Positions 28,729-37,592 of a stretch of 64,000 nucleotides of DNA are shown here, in pieces. The first letter of the stretch is position 1; each line of letters starts with the position of its first letter. The position numbers and the translations under genes were made by a program. The stretch lies in assembly GCA_046331705.1 (NCBI GenBank), contig JAXLQJ010000010.1, positions 124,001 to 188,000 on the forward strand, written 5' to 3'. Source of the stretch: JADJOY01 sp046331705 [NCBI: bacterium] (GTDB lineage Bacteria; JADJOY01). The notes below the pieces were generated by a model. It did no database searches and had not been told where the DNA came from. It worked only from the letters and a program-made list of their open reading frames with translations.

Positions 28729-29772
28729 TCAGAACTTGTAGCCGAGGCCCACGTAGTAGGTCTCGTCGTCCTTCTGCCGATCGGGCTCGGGCTTGTTGTC
28801 GTACTCGAGGATCATCCCGAGCTTGGCCTTCCACCCGGCGACGATCTCGGAGCCCAGCGCCGCGTCGTTGCGGAGCTGCCAATCGTTCGTTTCCTCGAAG
28901 TTCGGCACGTAGACCACGCTGTCCGTGAGCTCGAGGCCGAGCGGAAGGCTCACGCGCGCATCGGCCGCCGCGCGACCGGCGACGTGGTTCTCGTCCGCCG
29001 TGACCTTGAAGTCGTTCCGCACGTACGCGGCGCCGGCCTCCGCCGAGAGATCGATCCAGTCCTGTTCCAGGATCGTGACGCCGAGACCGCCCGAGAGAAT
29101 GGTGTTGAGGTCGATGTCCTTGAAGCGGTCCTGCATGAACTCGGCGCTCACGTACGCGAAGATCGGCCCCGCGATGTCGTGGCGATAGCGACCCAGCGTG
29201 TACCAGCTCGCCTCACTCACCGAGGTCTGGTTCTCGCCGTAACGGAAGAGGCCCTTGAGCTTGATCTCGTTCACCTCGGTGGTGCGCAGCACCTCGCCTT
29301 GGAGCAACGCGCCGACCGTGCTCGAGTTGCCCTCGGTGTCGCGGACCGCCACGTCGACGAAGCCGCTCCACGCCGCACCCAGCAAGCGGATCTTGCGGAT
29401 CTTGGCGAGCTCGAGCTGCGTGGCGGCGCCGGAGGCTGGCTGGATCGTCAGCGTGCCTTCGGGACCGGTCTTGATCGTGCCCTCGTAGCGCGTGTCGTCG
29501 AGGGTCCAGACGGCGGCGGGCCGATCGCACTCGAGCCCGGTCACCAGCGTCCAGTCGACGTCGATCGCGCCCGCGTAGTCGGTGTCGATGTGGAGCTTCT
29601 TCTTGGTCATCGAGCTCAGCGAACCGCTGACCTTGTCGCCGCCCTTCAGCGTGACCACCTCGGCGGCGCGCGCCGCGCTCGCGATGGTCAGCGCCGTCAG
29701 CAGCGCGAGGAGCGTTCGCAGCCCGTGGGCGCCGTTCGCCGGCCCAGTCGCTTCGCTGTGTTGGCTCTTCAT
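28729..29772 (-). CDS. DUF481-type outer-membrane beta-barrel protein
   Basis: 347 residues with a cleavable signal peptide (LTIASAARAAEVV). The first part (VVTLKGGDKVSGSLSSMTKKKLHIDT...) is a small SH3-like/beta domain seen before DUF481 barrels. The second part has alternating strands (FRYGENQTSVSEASWYTLGRY, YVSAEFMQDRF, GLGVTILEQDWIDLSAEAGA) and ends in YYVGLGYKF with the terminal Phe that marks outer-membrane barrels. The function of DUF481 proteins is not established. The ATG at 29772 has GGGGGG 3-8 nt upstream. Confidence 0.85.
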   Translation of the reverse strand: MKSQHSEATGPANGAHGLRTLLALLTALTIASAARAAEVVTLKGGDKVSGSLSSMTKKKLHIDTDYAGAIDVDWTLVTGLECDRPAAVWTLDDTRYEGTIKTGPEGTLTIQPASGAATQLELAKIRKIRLLGAAWSGFVDVAVRDTEGNSSTVGALLQGEVLRTTEVNEIKLKGLFRYGENQTSVSEASWYTLGRYRHDIAGPIFAYVSAEFMQDRFKDIDLNTILSGGLGVTILEQDWIDLSAEAGAAYVRNDFKVTADENHVAGRAAADARVSLPLGLELTDSVVYVPNFEETNDWQLRNDAALGSEIVAGWKAKLGMILEYDNKPEPDRQKDDETYYVGLGYKF

Positions 29773-29869
29773 GTCCCCCCCGGGATGACCCAACCTGAGT
29801 TGCACCGAAAGCTCTCGCGAGGGGAGCGCCTCGATCGGCAGCTTCCCTGACCGCCCGCGGGCGGAACCG

Positions 29870-30034
29870 CTAGAAAAGCGTGTAGATGAACGGCGCCGAC
29901 GCCTGACCCACGACCACCACGAGCCCGAGCAGCAACAGCGTTCCCAGGAGCGGCACGGGCCACCACACCCGGTTCACCAGCGAGTAGCGAGTGACCTCAC
30001 CGAGCAGGAGGCCGAGGTGCTTGAGCCGACGCAT
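29870..30034 (-). CDS. DUF5989 small membrane protein
   Basis: A 54-residue protein. It reads MRRLKHLGLLLGEVTRYSL, then one transmembrane helix (PVPLLGTLLLLGLVVVVGQA), and ends SAPFIYTLF. The SAxxPFIYTLF-type ending and the length fit the DUF5989 family, which is found beside carbamoyltransferases. The carbamoyltransferase gene lies 199 bp upstream on the same strand, exactly the expected context. No strong ribosome site was seen. The function is not established; a membrane partner of the transferase is plausible. Confidence 0.8.
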   Translation of the reverse strand: MRRLKHLGLLLGEVTRYSLVNRVWWPVPLLGTLLLLGLVVVVGQASAPFIYTLF

Positions 30035-30233
30035 GAGCGGGATCGTCGAAGCGCGTGGTCCGCGACGGGCGGCGCCACCCTAGCCCGCACCCCTGGTGCT
30101 GTCCAGCCGTTCCCGAGTCCGATCGAGCCTCGGATCGGACGGCGATCTGCGAGCGCGGCAAGTCGCCTCGCTGGGCGGCGTCGGCGCCACGTGGCCGCGG
30201 CGCGCGCAGGGCTCGAAGAGCCCCCGCGGAAGC

Positions 30234-32063
30234 TCAATCCAGGACGAACTCGTTTCGCCAGTCCGTGCCGTCCTCGAATTTCGGCTGATCGGCCTTGCGC
30301 AGGATGAAGTTCTCGAGGACGAGCGCGTCCATCTCCGTGCGCATGAAGCAGCGGTAGGCGTCCTCGGGAGTGCAAACGATCGGCTCGCCGCGCACGTTGA
30401 ACGACGTGTTGATGATCACGCCGCAGCCGGTTCGTTCCTCGAACGCCCGGATGAGCGCGTGGTAGCGCGGACTGCGATCGGCCGACACCGACTGGACGCG
30501 CGCCGAGTAGTCGACGTGAGTGATGGCGGGAACGCTCGAGCGCTCCTCGTTCACCCACTCCATGATGTCCTTGTCCGGGTGCTGGTCGACCGGCCGGCAG
30601 ATCTCCTTCCTCACCGGAGCGACCAGCAGCATGTAGGGCGATTCCGCGTCCAGCTCGAAGTAGTCGGAGGTGCGCTCGGCGAGCACCGACGGCGCGAAGG
30701 GGCGGAACGACTCGCGGTACTTGATCTTCAGGTTCATCACCGACTGCATCTTGGGTGAGCGTGCATCGCCGACGATCGAGCGGTGGCCGAGCGCCCGCGG
30801 ACCGAATTCCATCCGCCCGTTCACCAACCCCACGACCTTCTGATCGGCGATGAGCTCGGCGACGGCGTTGGGCCAGTCGGCGTCCGAGACACGCTCCGCC
30901 GGATAGCCGTTGGCCTCGAGGTACTTGGCGATCTCGTCGTTGCCGAACGAGGGGCCGAGGTACGAGCCCTTCATCGCATCGTGGACGCCGTCGGCGGTGC
31001 GCGGCTTGTCGTAGAGCTGGTGCCACGCGAAGAGCGCCGCGCCGAGCGCGCCGCCCGCGTCGCCCGCGGCAGGCTGGATCCAGATCTTCTCGAACGGTCC
31101 CTCGCGCAGCAGCCGGCCGTTGGCGACGCAATTGAGCGCGACACCGCCGGCGAGGCAGAGATTCTTCTCGCCGAGCTCGCGGTGCGCGTGGCGCGCGACC
31201 CGCAGGACGACCTCCTCGGTCACTTCCTGGATGGACTTGGCGATGTCCATCTCGCGGCGGGTGATCGGCGTCTCGGGCTTGCGCGCCGGCCCGTCGAAGA
31301 GCTCGCCGAAGCGCTCGTTGGTCATGGTGAGGCCGCCCAGATAGTCGAAATAGCGCTGGTTCATCCGGAACGAGCCGTCCTCGCGCAGGTCGAGGAGGTG
31401 GTCCAGGATGGTCTGCGTGTAACGGCCCTGGCCGTAGGGCGCGAGCCCCATGAGCTTGTACTCGCCCGAGTTCACCTTGAACCCGGTGAAATACGTGAAC
31501 GCCGAGTAGAGCAGGCCGAGCGAGTGGGGGAAGCGGCTCTCGCTCACGATGCGGATGTGGTTGCCCGCGCCTTGGGCCATCGTCGTCGTGGCCCACTCGC
31601 CGACTCCGTCCATGGTGAGGATCGCGGCGCGCTCGAACGGCGAGGGAAAGAACGCGCTCGCCGCGTGCGATTCGTGGTGCTCGGTGAAGAGCAGCGTCTC
31701 GGGCATGCGCACGCCGATGCTCGCGAGCGAACGCTCGATCTCGTACGGGATCCAGAGCTTCTGCCGCATCCACAGCGGGAACGCCTTGCGGAACGACGCG
31801 AAGCCGTGCGGCGCGGTGTGAAGGTAGGTCTTCACGATCCGGAAGAACTTGGTGAGCGGCTTGTCGTAGAAGACCACCGCGTCGAGCGCGTTCGCCGCGA
31901 CACCGCCCTCGGCGAGGCAATAGCGAGTCGCCAGCAGCGGGAACTCGTGGTCGTGCTTCTTGCGGGTGAAGCGTTCTTCCTGGGCCGCGGCGACGATCTC
32001 CCCGTCGCGCACCAGGCAGGCCGCCGAGTCGTGGTAGTAGGCGCTGATCCCGAGGATGTTCAT
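30234..32063 (-). CDS. Carbamoyltransferase (NodU/TobZ family)
   Basis: A 609-residue O-carbamoyltransferase. The N-terminal Kae1-like domain starts MNILGISAYYHDSAACLVRDG and contains HHESHAASAFFPSPFERAAIL, LTMDGVGEW and the metal/ATP-binding region LCLAGGVALNCVANGRLL. The C-terminal YrdC-like domain has VGLVNGRMEFGPRALGHRSI and GVIINTSFNVRGEPIV. Such enzymes transfer a carbamoyl group from carbamoyl phosphate to hydroxyls of antibiotics, nodulation factors or surface glycans. The start at 32063 sets the conserved N-terminus; a longer frame adds no homology. It is divergent from the DUF4139 gene and followed by the DUF5989 gene. No biosynthetic cluster is visible, so a cell-surface sugar is the likelier acceptor (inference). 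Confidence 0.93.
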   Translation of the reverse strand: MNILGISAYYHDSAACLVRDGEIVAAAQEERFTRKKHDHEFPLLATRYCLAEGGVAANALDAVVFYDKPLTKFFRIVKTYLHTAPHGFASFRKAFPLWMRQKLWIPYEIERSLASIGVRMPETLLFTEHHESHAASAFFPSPFERAAILTMDGVGEWATTTMAQGAGNHIRIVSESRFPHSLGLLYSAFTYFTGFKVNSGEYKLMGLAPYGQGRYTQTILDHLLDLREDGSFRMNQRYFDYLGGLTMTNERFGELFDGPARKPETPITRREMDIAKSIQEVTEEVVLRVARHAHRELGEKNLCLAGGVALNCVANGRLLREGPFEKIWIQPAAGDAGGALGAALFAWHQLYDKPRTADGVHDAMKGSYLGPSFGNDEIAKYLEANGYPAERVSDADWPNAVAELIADQKVVGLVNGRMEFGPRALGHRSIVGDARSPKMQSVMNLKIKYRESFRPFAPSVLAERTSDYFELDAESPYMLLVAPVRKEICRPVDQHPDKDIMEWVNEERSSVPAITHVDYSARVQSVSADRSPRYHALIRAFEERTGCGVIINTSFNVRGEPIVCTPEDAYRCFMRTEMDALVLENFILRKADQPKFEDGTDWRNEFVLD

Positions 32064-32269
32064 GCGGCTAGTAAACCCAGGGCGCGCCGCGCCCGCCAAC
32101 CCCGGCCCGAGCGCGCGCACGACGACGCCGTCGAGCGGCCCGAGCCAGCCGTTGACATCCGCTCGGGTACGCGGTCAGGTGCGTGCCAGACGTTGCGCGG
32201 GCCACGCGCGGTGAACCTTTCCGTCGCCCACCGCGCTTCCCCGGTGCGGGGTGAGTGGAAGGAGGCTCG

Positions 32270-33847
32270 ATGAGGACTTCTCGCGAGGCGATTCTCGGTC
32301 GAAGCGTGCGCTTGGCGGGGCTTCTCGCCTGGGTGCTCACGGCGCTTGCGCTCGGTGTGGCGCAGGCGGCCGACGAGCGCGCGGTGGCGCTCACGATCTA
32401 TTCGAGCGCCGAGCCCGGCGCCGTGCCGCCCGAGCTCTATCGGCCCCTGCCCGAGACCCCGGGCTATCCGGGCGCCTACTCGGGCCAGCAGGTCCCGGGT
32501 TTCGCGTTGGTGCGTGACGAGCGCGCCTTCGCGGTCGAGGGCGCCAAGCCCACGGTGCGCTTCACCGACGTGGCGGCGCGCATCGACCCCACCACGGTCT
32601 CGTTCACGTCGCTCGGCGATCCCGGCACGCGCGTGCTGGAGCAGAGCTATCAATTCGATCTGGTGAGCAGCCAGAAGCTCCTCGAGCGCTACATCGATCG
32701 CGAGATCACGGTGGATCAGCAGCGCGGCGACGCCGTCGCCAGCACCACCGGCACGCTGCTCTCCACCGTGGGCGGGTTGGTCCTCAAGGGCGCCGACGGT
32801 GGCATCCAGGTCTTGAACGGCTACGCGAACCTGCGCTTCCCCGAGCTGCCCGGCGGGCTCATCACCCGGCCCACGCTCGTCTGGTTGCTCTCCACCGAGA
32901 AGCCCGGAGCGCAACGCGCACGCGTGACGTACGAGACCGACGGCATCGCCTGGTGGGCGGACTACAACCTCGTGTTCGCCGAGGGCGAGAACGCCAACGC
33001 CGGCAAGCTCGACGTGGGCGCGTGGGTGAGCATCTTGAACCAATCCGGCGCGGGCTACGACGACGCGCGGCTCAAGCTCATGGCCGGCGACGTCCACCGC
33101 GCGCCGCGGCCCCAGGGGCGCGTGTACGCGGGCAAGGCCATGCGCGCCGAGCTGGCGATGGCCGACGAGAGCCAGGGATTCACCGAGAAGGAGTTCTTCG
33201 AATACCACCTCTACACGCTCGGCAGGCGCACCACGTTGCCCGACCGCTCCACCAAGCAGATCGAGCTCTTCCCCGTCGCGCGCGGCGTGCCGTGCGAGAA
33301 GCTGCTCGTCTACTACGGCCTCGGCGAGCAATGGCGCGGGTTCTTCCCGAACCCCATGACCGACCGCGGCTTCGGCAGCGACGCCAACACCAAGGTCGAC
33401 GTCTACCTGCGCTTCAAGAACGCCAAGGAGACCGGCCTCGGCATCCCGTTCCCGCGCGGTCGCATCCGGGTCTCGAAGCTCGATACCGCCGACCAGAGCC
33501 TCGAGCTGGTGGGCGAGGACACCATCGACCACACCGCCAAGGACGAGAAGGTGCTGGTCAAGATGGGCACCGCCTTCGACGTGGTGGGCGAGCGCAAGCA
33601 GGTCGATTTCCGCATCGACAACGACCACGACTGGATGGACGAGGACATCGAGATCAAGCTGCGCAACCACAAATCGGAGCCGGTGCAGGTGGTCGTGAAG
33701 GAGAACCTGTTCCGCTGGGTCAACTGGCAGATCACGCAGAAGACCCACGACTTCGAGAAGGTGGACGCGCGCACGGTCCATTTCCCGGTGACGGTGCCGA
33801 AGGACGGCGAGGCCGTCATCCGCTACACGGTTCACTACAGCTGGTGA
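32270..33847 (+). CDS. Exported DUF4139 domain protein
   Basis: A 525-residue secreted protein with a signal peptide (ALALGVAQAADE). It has the DUF4139 pattern: VTYETDGIAWWADYNLVFAEG in the middle, SGAGYDDARLKLMAGDV, LYTLGRRTTLPDRSTKQIEL, and a C-terminal beta domain ending AVIRYTVHYSW. The function of the family is unknown; members are usually periplasmic or surface. AAGGAGG lies just before the ATG at 32270. Its stop overlaps a possible GTG start of the next gene by 4 nt, so the three genes to 35126 likely form one operon. Confidence 0.85.
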   Translation: MRTSREAILGRSVRLAGLLAWVLTALALGVAQAADERAVALTIYSSAEPGAVPPELYRPLPETPGYPGAYSGQQVPGFALVRDERAFAVEGAKPTVRFTDVAARIDPTTVSFTSLGDPGTRVLEQSYQFDLVSSQKLLERYIDREITVDQQRGDAVASTTGTLLSTVGGLVLKGADGGIQVLNGYANLRFPELPGGLITRPTLVWLLSTEKPGAQRARVTYETDGIAWWADYNLVFAEGENANAGKLDVGAWVSILNQSGAGYDDARLKLMAGDVHRAPRPQGRVYAGKAMRAELAMADESQGFTEKEFFEYHLYTLGRRTTLPDRSTKQIELFPVARGVPCEKLLVYYGLGEQWRGFFPNPMTDRGFGSDANTKVDVYLRFKNAKETGLGIPFPRGRIRVSKLDTADQSLELVGEDTIDHTAKDEKVLVKMGTAFDVVGERKQVDFRIDNDHDWMDEDIEIKLRNHKSEPVQVVVKENLFRWVNWQITQKTHDFEKVDARTVHFPVTVPKDGEAVIRYTVHYSW

Positions 33848-34524
33848 TCTTCGATCCGCGCACCCGAGCGTCGATGGTCTCGACGGCCGTGACGCACCTG
33901 CATCTGCTGCGCCACGGCGCGGTGGAGTCGCCCACCGAGCGCAGCGTGCGCGGTCAGCTCGACGTACCGCTCGCACCCGAGGGCGAGCGGCAATCGCGCA
34001 TCCTCGCGAGCTGGGTGAAGCGCGTGCTGGTGACGCTCGACCCGCCAGTGAGCGGCGTGCTGTCGAGCGACCTGGTGCGCGCGCGGCGGCTGGGCGAGCT
34101 GGTGGCTCGCGAGCTGGGTGTCGAGCTGGTGGTCGAGCCCGCGCTGCGCGAGCAATCGATGGGCGTGTGGGAAGGTCAGCCGTGGCGGGTGCTGAACGAG
34201 AGCGATCCCGCGGGTGTCGAGGCCTACTGGACGCGTTATCTGGATGCGCGGCCCGGCGGCGGCGAGTCGGTGCGCGATCTGGGCACGCGCGTGACGGCCT
34301 GGTGGGAGGGCGCCCGCCCGCGGCTCGAGAACGGGCGCTGGATCCTCGTCACGCACATCGGCGTGATCCGGGTCTTCCTCTGTCATGCGTTCGGCCTCGA
34401 GCTGAGCGAGAGCCTGCGCTTCACGCCCGAGGTCGCCTCGCACACCTGGCTGATGCTCGCCGAGTCGGGCGCGGTCGTGGGCGCGCTCGGCGAGCGGCCG
34501 TGGCTGGGGCTCCCGCCGCCGTGA
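33844..34524 (+). CDS. Histidine phosphatase family protein (phosphoglycerate mutase-like)
   Basis: A histidine acid-phosphatase fold protein of about 226 residues. The phospho-His is in LHLLRHGAVES; the second site residues follow in SDLVRARRLGE, REQSMGVWEG and the late His of VTHIGVIRVF. It most resembles small broad-range phosphatases such as CobC-type enzymes; the substrate is unknown. The GTG at 33844 overlaps the previous stop (GTGA) and keeps coupling. The ATG at 33874 is an equally possible start; neither has a clear ribosome site. Its own stop overlaps the GTG of the next gene. Confidence 0.85.
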   Translation: MIFDPRTRASMVSTAVTHLHLLRHGAVESPTERSVRGQLDVPLAPEGERQSRILASWVKRVLVTLDPPVSGVLSSDLVRARRLGELVARELGVELVVEPALREQSMGVWEGQPWRVLNESDPAGVEAYWTRYLDARPGGGESVRDLGTRVTAWWEGARPRLENGRWILVTHIGVIRVFLCHAFGLELSESLRFTPEVASHTWLMLAESGAVVGALGERPWLGLPPP

Positions 34525-35126
34525 GCGCGTCGCACGAGCGAGCGGCGCAAGGCGAGCCGCCACGGCGCCCGCGGCTCGCGCTCTCCGGTTCGGCCGGCAC
34601 CGGCAAGACGACGCTGGCGCGGGCGCTCGCGACGCGTCTCGGGTTGCCGTACGTCCCCGAAGGCATGCGCACCCGCATCGAGCGCGGTCTCGAGCTGCAC
34701 ACGCTCGATCTCGCCGAGCTCGGCGATCTGGTCATCGAGCTCTGGGAAGAGCAGCGTCAGCTCGAGCACCAGGCCATTCGCGCCGCCGGCGGCTTCGTCG
34801 CCGATCGCTCGCCGGTCGACTTCTTCGCCTTCTGGCTGCTCTATCGCTGTGGCCCGCGCGCCCGCACCGAAGCCTTCCACCGCGAGACGCTCCGCGACGC
34901 CGGGCACCTCGATCGGATCGTGGTGCTGCCGTGGGGAGCGCTGCCGCTGATCGACGACGGCGTTCGCACTCCGGATACGTGGCGCCAGCGCCACTACCAA
35001 GCGCTGCTCGAAGGTCTGCTCTTCCGCGAGGTGCCGCCCGAGCAGCTCCTCTGGCTGGACGGCTCGGCGAGCGTCGAGGAACGGGCGGACGCGGTGATGC
35101 AGGCCGTCGCGACGCCCGCGCGCTGA
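34521..35126 (+). CDS. AAA_28-type P-loop ATPase/kinase (NadR-like)
   Basis: 201 residues. The Walker A ALSGSAGTGKTTLARALA opens the domain. VPEGMRTRIE and DRSPVDFFAFWLL are typical of the AAA_28/NadR-like nucleotide-kinase group. It has no nicotinamide-mononucleotide adenylyltransferase domain, so it is not full NadR. It probably phosphorylates a small molecule. The GTG at 34521 overlaps the previous stop (GTGA), so it is translated with the phosphatase gene; a joint salvage or repair role is possible but unproven. Confidence 0.75.
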   Translation: MSASHERAAQGEPPRRPRLALSGSAGTGKTTLARALATRLGLPYVPEGMRTRIERGLELHTLDLAELGDLVIELWEEQRQLEHQAIRAAGGFVADRSPVDFFAFWLLYRCGPRARTEAFHRETLRDAGHLDRIVVLPWGALPLIDDGVRTPDTWRQRHYQALLEGLLFREVPPEQLLWLDGSASVEERADAVMQAVATPAR

Positions 35127-35144
35127 GCCTTCGCTCGGCGAACC

Positions 35145-35537
35145 TCAGGGAACCAGGCGCGTGCCGGTCACCGGCACGACCACCGGCAGCGGGATGTACC
35201 AGAACACGATGCCGGAGAGCTTGTTCCCGATCACCGCGGCGACCAGATAACCGCTCTGGTACGGGATGTTGGGCGGCGGTCCCTGGGCCAGCCAGGTGAT
35301 TCCGCCGATCGCCGCGTTGCGCGCAGTGCCGCCGAAATAGGCGTACTGGCCGCTGGTGGTGCTCCCCTCGACGCTGGCGCCGTCCTGGCGGAGCTGCCAC
35401 ACGCCGCCCGGCGACGGATAGCTGAGCGCCCACAGCCCGGCGGCGTTCACCACCGCGCTGGCGGGTCGCGCCGCCAGCGCGAGCAGCGCGGCCAAGGCCA
35501 AGACCGGAACGACCCGTCGTGCACGCAACGCCGTCAT
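35145..35537 (-). CDS. Small exported protein, unknown function
   Basis: 130 residues with a clear signal peptide (VLALAALLALAARPASA). The mature part is a compact beta-rich domain (GLWALSYPSPGGVWQLRQDG, SGQYAYFGGTARNAAIGGI) that looks like a lipocalin- or avidin-like fold, but I cannot assign a family. GGAGG lies 6 nt before the ATG at 35537. It converges with the kinase gene and is divergent from the oxidoreductase. Confidence 0.65.
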   Translation of the reverse strand: MTALRARRVVPVLALAALLALAARPASAVVNAAGLWALSYPSPGGVWQLRQDGASVEGSTTSGQYAYFGGTARNAAIGGITWLAQGPPPNIPYQSGYLVAAVIGNKLSGIVFWYIPLPVVVPVTGTRLVP

Positions 35538-35815
35538 CGTCGACCTCCGCGTATCCGGGGGGATCCAGAGCCTCGCAGTTCCGATGCTAGCGACGTCGCG
35601 GCGCGCCGGGCAATGGCCTCTCGTACGATCGCCCGTTCGCGTCGGCTCGCGCCCGCGGGCGTCCTGACGAGCGTGTAACGGAGCGCCGCTCTCGTCGCAC
35701 CATGGGCCAGAGCTCGGTTCCCAGGGCCGGTGGCGGCAGGCGCCGCGACCGGCCCTCTCCTCCAATCGCTCCCCGGCCGCACCCCGCGCCGACGGGCGGT
35801 CGCGAAAGCGCTGGC

Positions 35816-37582
35816 ATGCCCTCGAGCCCCACACCGGAACGTCTTGCAGCGACGGCAGCGCGCGGTCTCCATCGGCTGGTGCGGCGCGGTGCGATCGGCG
35901 CGCTCGCCGGTCTCGCGGGTGCGATTCCGCTCGCGGCGAGCCAGGAGCATTCGGCGCTCGTGCTGGTGCTCGGGGTGGTGCTGGGTGCGCTCTATCTGGC
36001 CGCCGTGCGTCCCACGCCCCGCGCCTACGTGGACAGCGCGATGACGGCCGCCGCGCTGGGAGTGCCGCTCTGGGCGCTGCTCAGCGTCGTGATCGAGCCG
36101 CTGCTGCTCGGTGACGCGGTGCGGTGGACGCCGTACGAGATGCGCGAGCTCTTTCCGCAGCTGGCGGCGTGGGTGCTCTATGGCGCGGTGCTCGGCCTCG
36201 TCGGCCAAGCGCTCTCCGACCTGGCGCTCGAGCTCTTGGGCCCCGAGCGCGCCGCCGCGGCACCGCCGGCCAGCGCTCCCACCCGAATCGTGATCCTGGG
36301 AGGCGGTTTCGCCGGCATGACCACCGCGCAGGCGCTCGAGCACGCCGTGGGCGCCGATGCGCGCTTCGAGATCACGTTGGTGAGCGAGACCAACGCGCTG
36401 CTCTTCACGCCGATGCTCGCGGAGGTGGCGGGATCGAGCCTGGAGCCGACGCACATCTCGAGCCCGCTGCGCACCAGCTTACGGCGCACGAACGTGGTGC
36501 GGGCACGAGTCGTCGGCATCGATCTCGACGGCAAGCGCGTGACGCTCGCGCGCGACGAGCACGTGCCCGGTAGCGACGAGCGCGCCGCGTCCACGTTCAC
36601 CCTCGAGTACGACCAGCTGGTGCTGGCGCTGGGCGCCGTGTCCAACTACCTGGGCATGCAGAACGTCGAGCGGCTCGCGTTCGACTTCAAGTCGCTGGTC
36701 GACGCCATCCAGATCCGGAACCACGCGATCGACATGCTGGAAGCGGCGTCGCGCGAGCCAAACGCGGCGCGCCGCCGCGAGATGCTCACCTTCGTGGTGG
36801 CCGGCGGCGGCTTCGCCGGCGTCGAGCTCGCGGGCGCGCTCAACGACTTCTGCCGTGGCGTGCTCGCCGACTATCCGTCGCTCTCGCAGGACGAGCTGAG
36901 CATCGTCCTGGTGCACTCGCGGAATCGAATCCTGCCGGAGCTCTCCGAGCCGCTCGCCAGGTACGCGCTCGAGCGCATGGCGGCCCGCGGAGTCACGTTC
37001 AAGCTCGAGAAGCGGCTGGCGGACGCGCGCCCCGGTGTCGTGGTGCTCAACCCGGCGGAGGAGGTTCCCGCCTGGACGCTGGTGTGGACGGCTGGCACCG
37101 CGCCGAACCCGGTGCTCGAGACGCTGCCGCTCGAACGCGACAAGCGCGGCGCGGTCGTCGTGGATTCCACGATGGCGGTGAAGGGGCGCCCCGGCGTGTG
37201 GGCGCTCGGCGATTGCGCGGCGCTGGCGGACGGCAAGAGCGGCAAGCCGTGCCCGCCCACCGCGCAGTTCGCGCTGCGCGAGGCACGCCGGTTGGCGACC
37301 AACATCGTGAGCGCGGTGCGCGGCGAGGCGCCCAAGCCCTTCCACTTCGACTCGCTGGGCGCGCTCTGCGTCGTGGGTCACCACACCGCGTGCGCGGAGC
37401 TCACGGTGCCGTTCTTCCGCGACAAGACCGTGCGCTTCTCGGGACTGCTCGCGTGGTTGATGTGGCGCGCGATCTACGTCGGCAAGCTGCCGGGGTTGGA
37501 GCGCAAGGTGCGGGTGGTCTTCGACTGGATCATCGAGCTCTTCTTCCCGCGCGACATCGTGCAGACGATCGACCTGCGCTGA
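35816..37582 (+). CDS. NDH-2-like FAD oxidoreductase with N-terminal membrane domain
   Basis: A 588-residue protein. Residues 1 to about 150 hold several membrane helices ([41 protein letters not shown]). The rest is a type II NADH dehydrogenase-like flavoprotein: FAD motif [21 protein letters not shown] motif [36 protein letters not shown] and [19 protein letters not shown]-terminal hydrophobic part ([20 protein letters not shown]) is also typical of NDH-2. It should pass electrons from NADH to quinone at the inner membrane. A membrane domain fused at the N-terminus is unusual. The start at 35816 is the ATG nearest the first helix; there is no strong ribosome site. Confidence 0.87.
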   Translation: MPSSPTPERLAATAARGLHRLVRRGAIGALAGLAGAIPLAASQEHSALVLVLGVVLGALYLAAVRPTPRAYVDSAMTAAALGVPLWALLSVVIEPLLLGDAVRWTPYEMRELFPQLAAWVLYGAVLGLVGQALSDLALELLGPERAAAAPPASAPTRIVILGGGFAGMTTAQALEHAVGADARFEITLVSETNALLFTPMLAEVAGSSLEPTHISSPLRTSLRRTNVVRARVVGIDLDGKRVTLARDEHVPGSDERAASTFTLEYDQLVLALGAVSNYLGMQNVERLAFDFKSLVDAIQIRNHAIDMLEAASREPNAARRREMLTFVVAGGGFAGVELAGALNDFCRGVLADYPSLSQDELSIVLVHSRNRILPELSEPLARYALERMAARGVTFKLEKRLADARPGVVVLNPAEEVPAWTLVWTAGTAPNPVLETLPLERDKRGAVVVDSTMAVKGRPGVWALGDCAALADGKSGKPCPPTAQFALREARRLATNIVSAVRGEAPKPFHFDSLGALCVVGHHTACAELTVPFFRDKTVRFSGLLAWLMWRAIYVGKLPGLERKVRVVFDWIIELFFPRDIVQTIDLR

Positions 37583-37592
37583 GGGGATGCCC

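Noticed and set aside
32152-32157. Exact TTGACA upstream of the DUF4139 gene
   Set aside because: No acceptable -10 hexamer at 16-18 nt, so I do not call a promoter.
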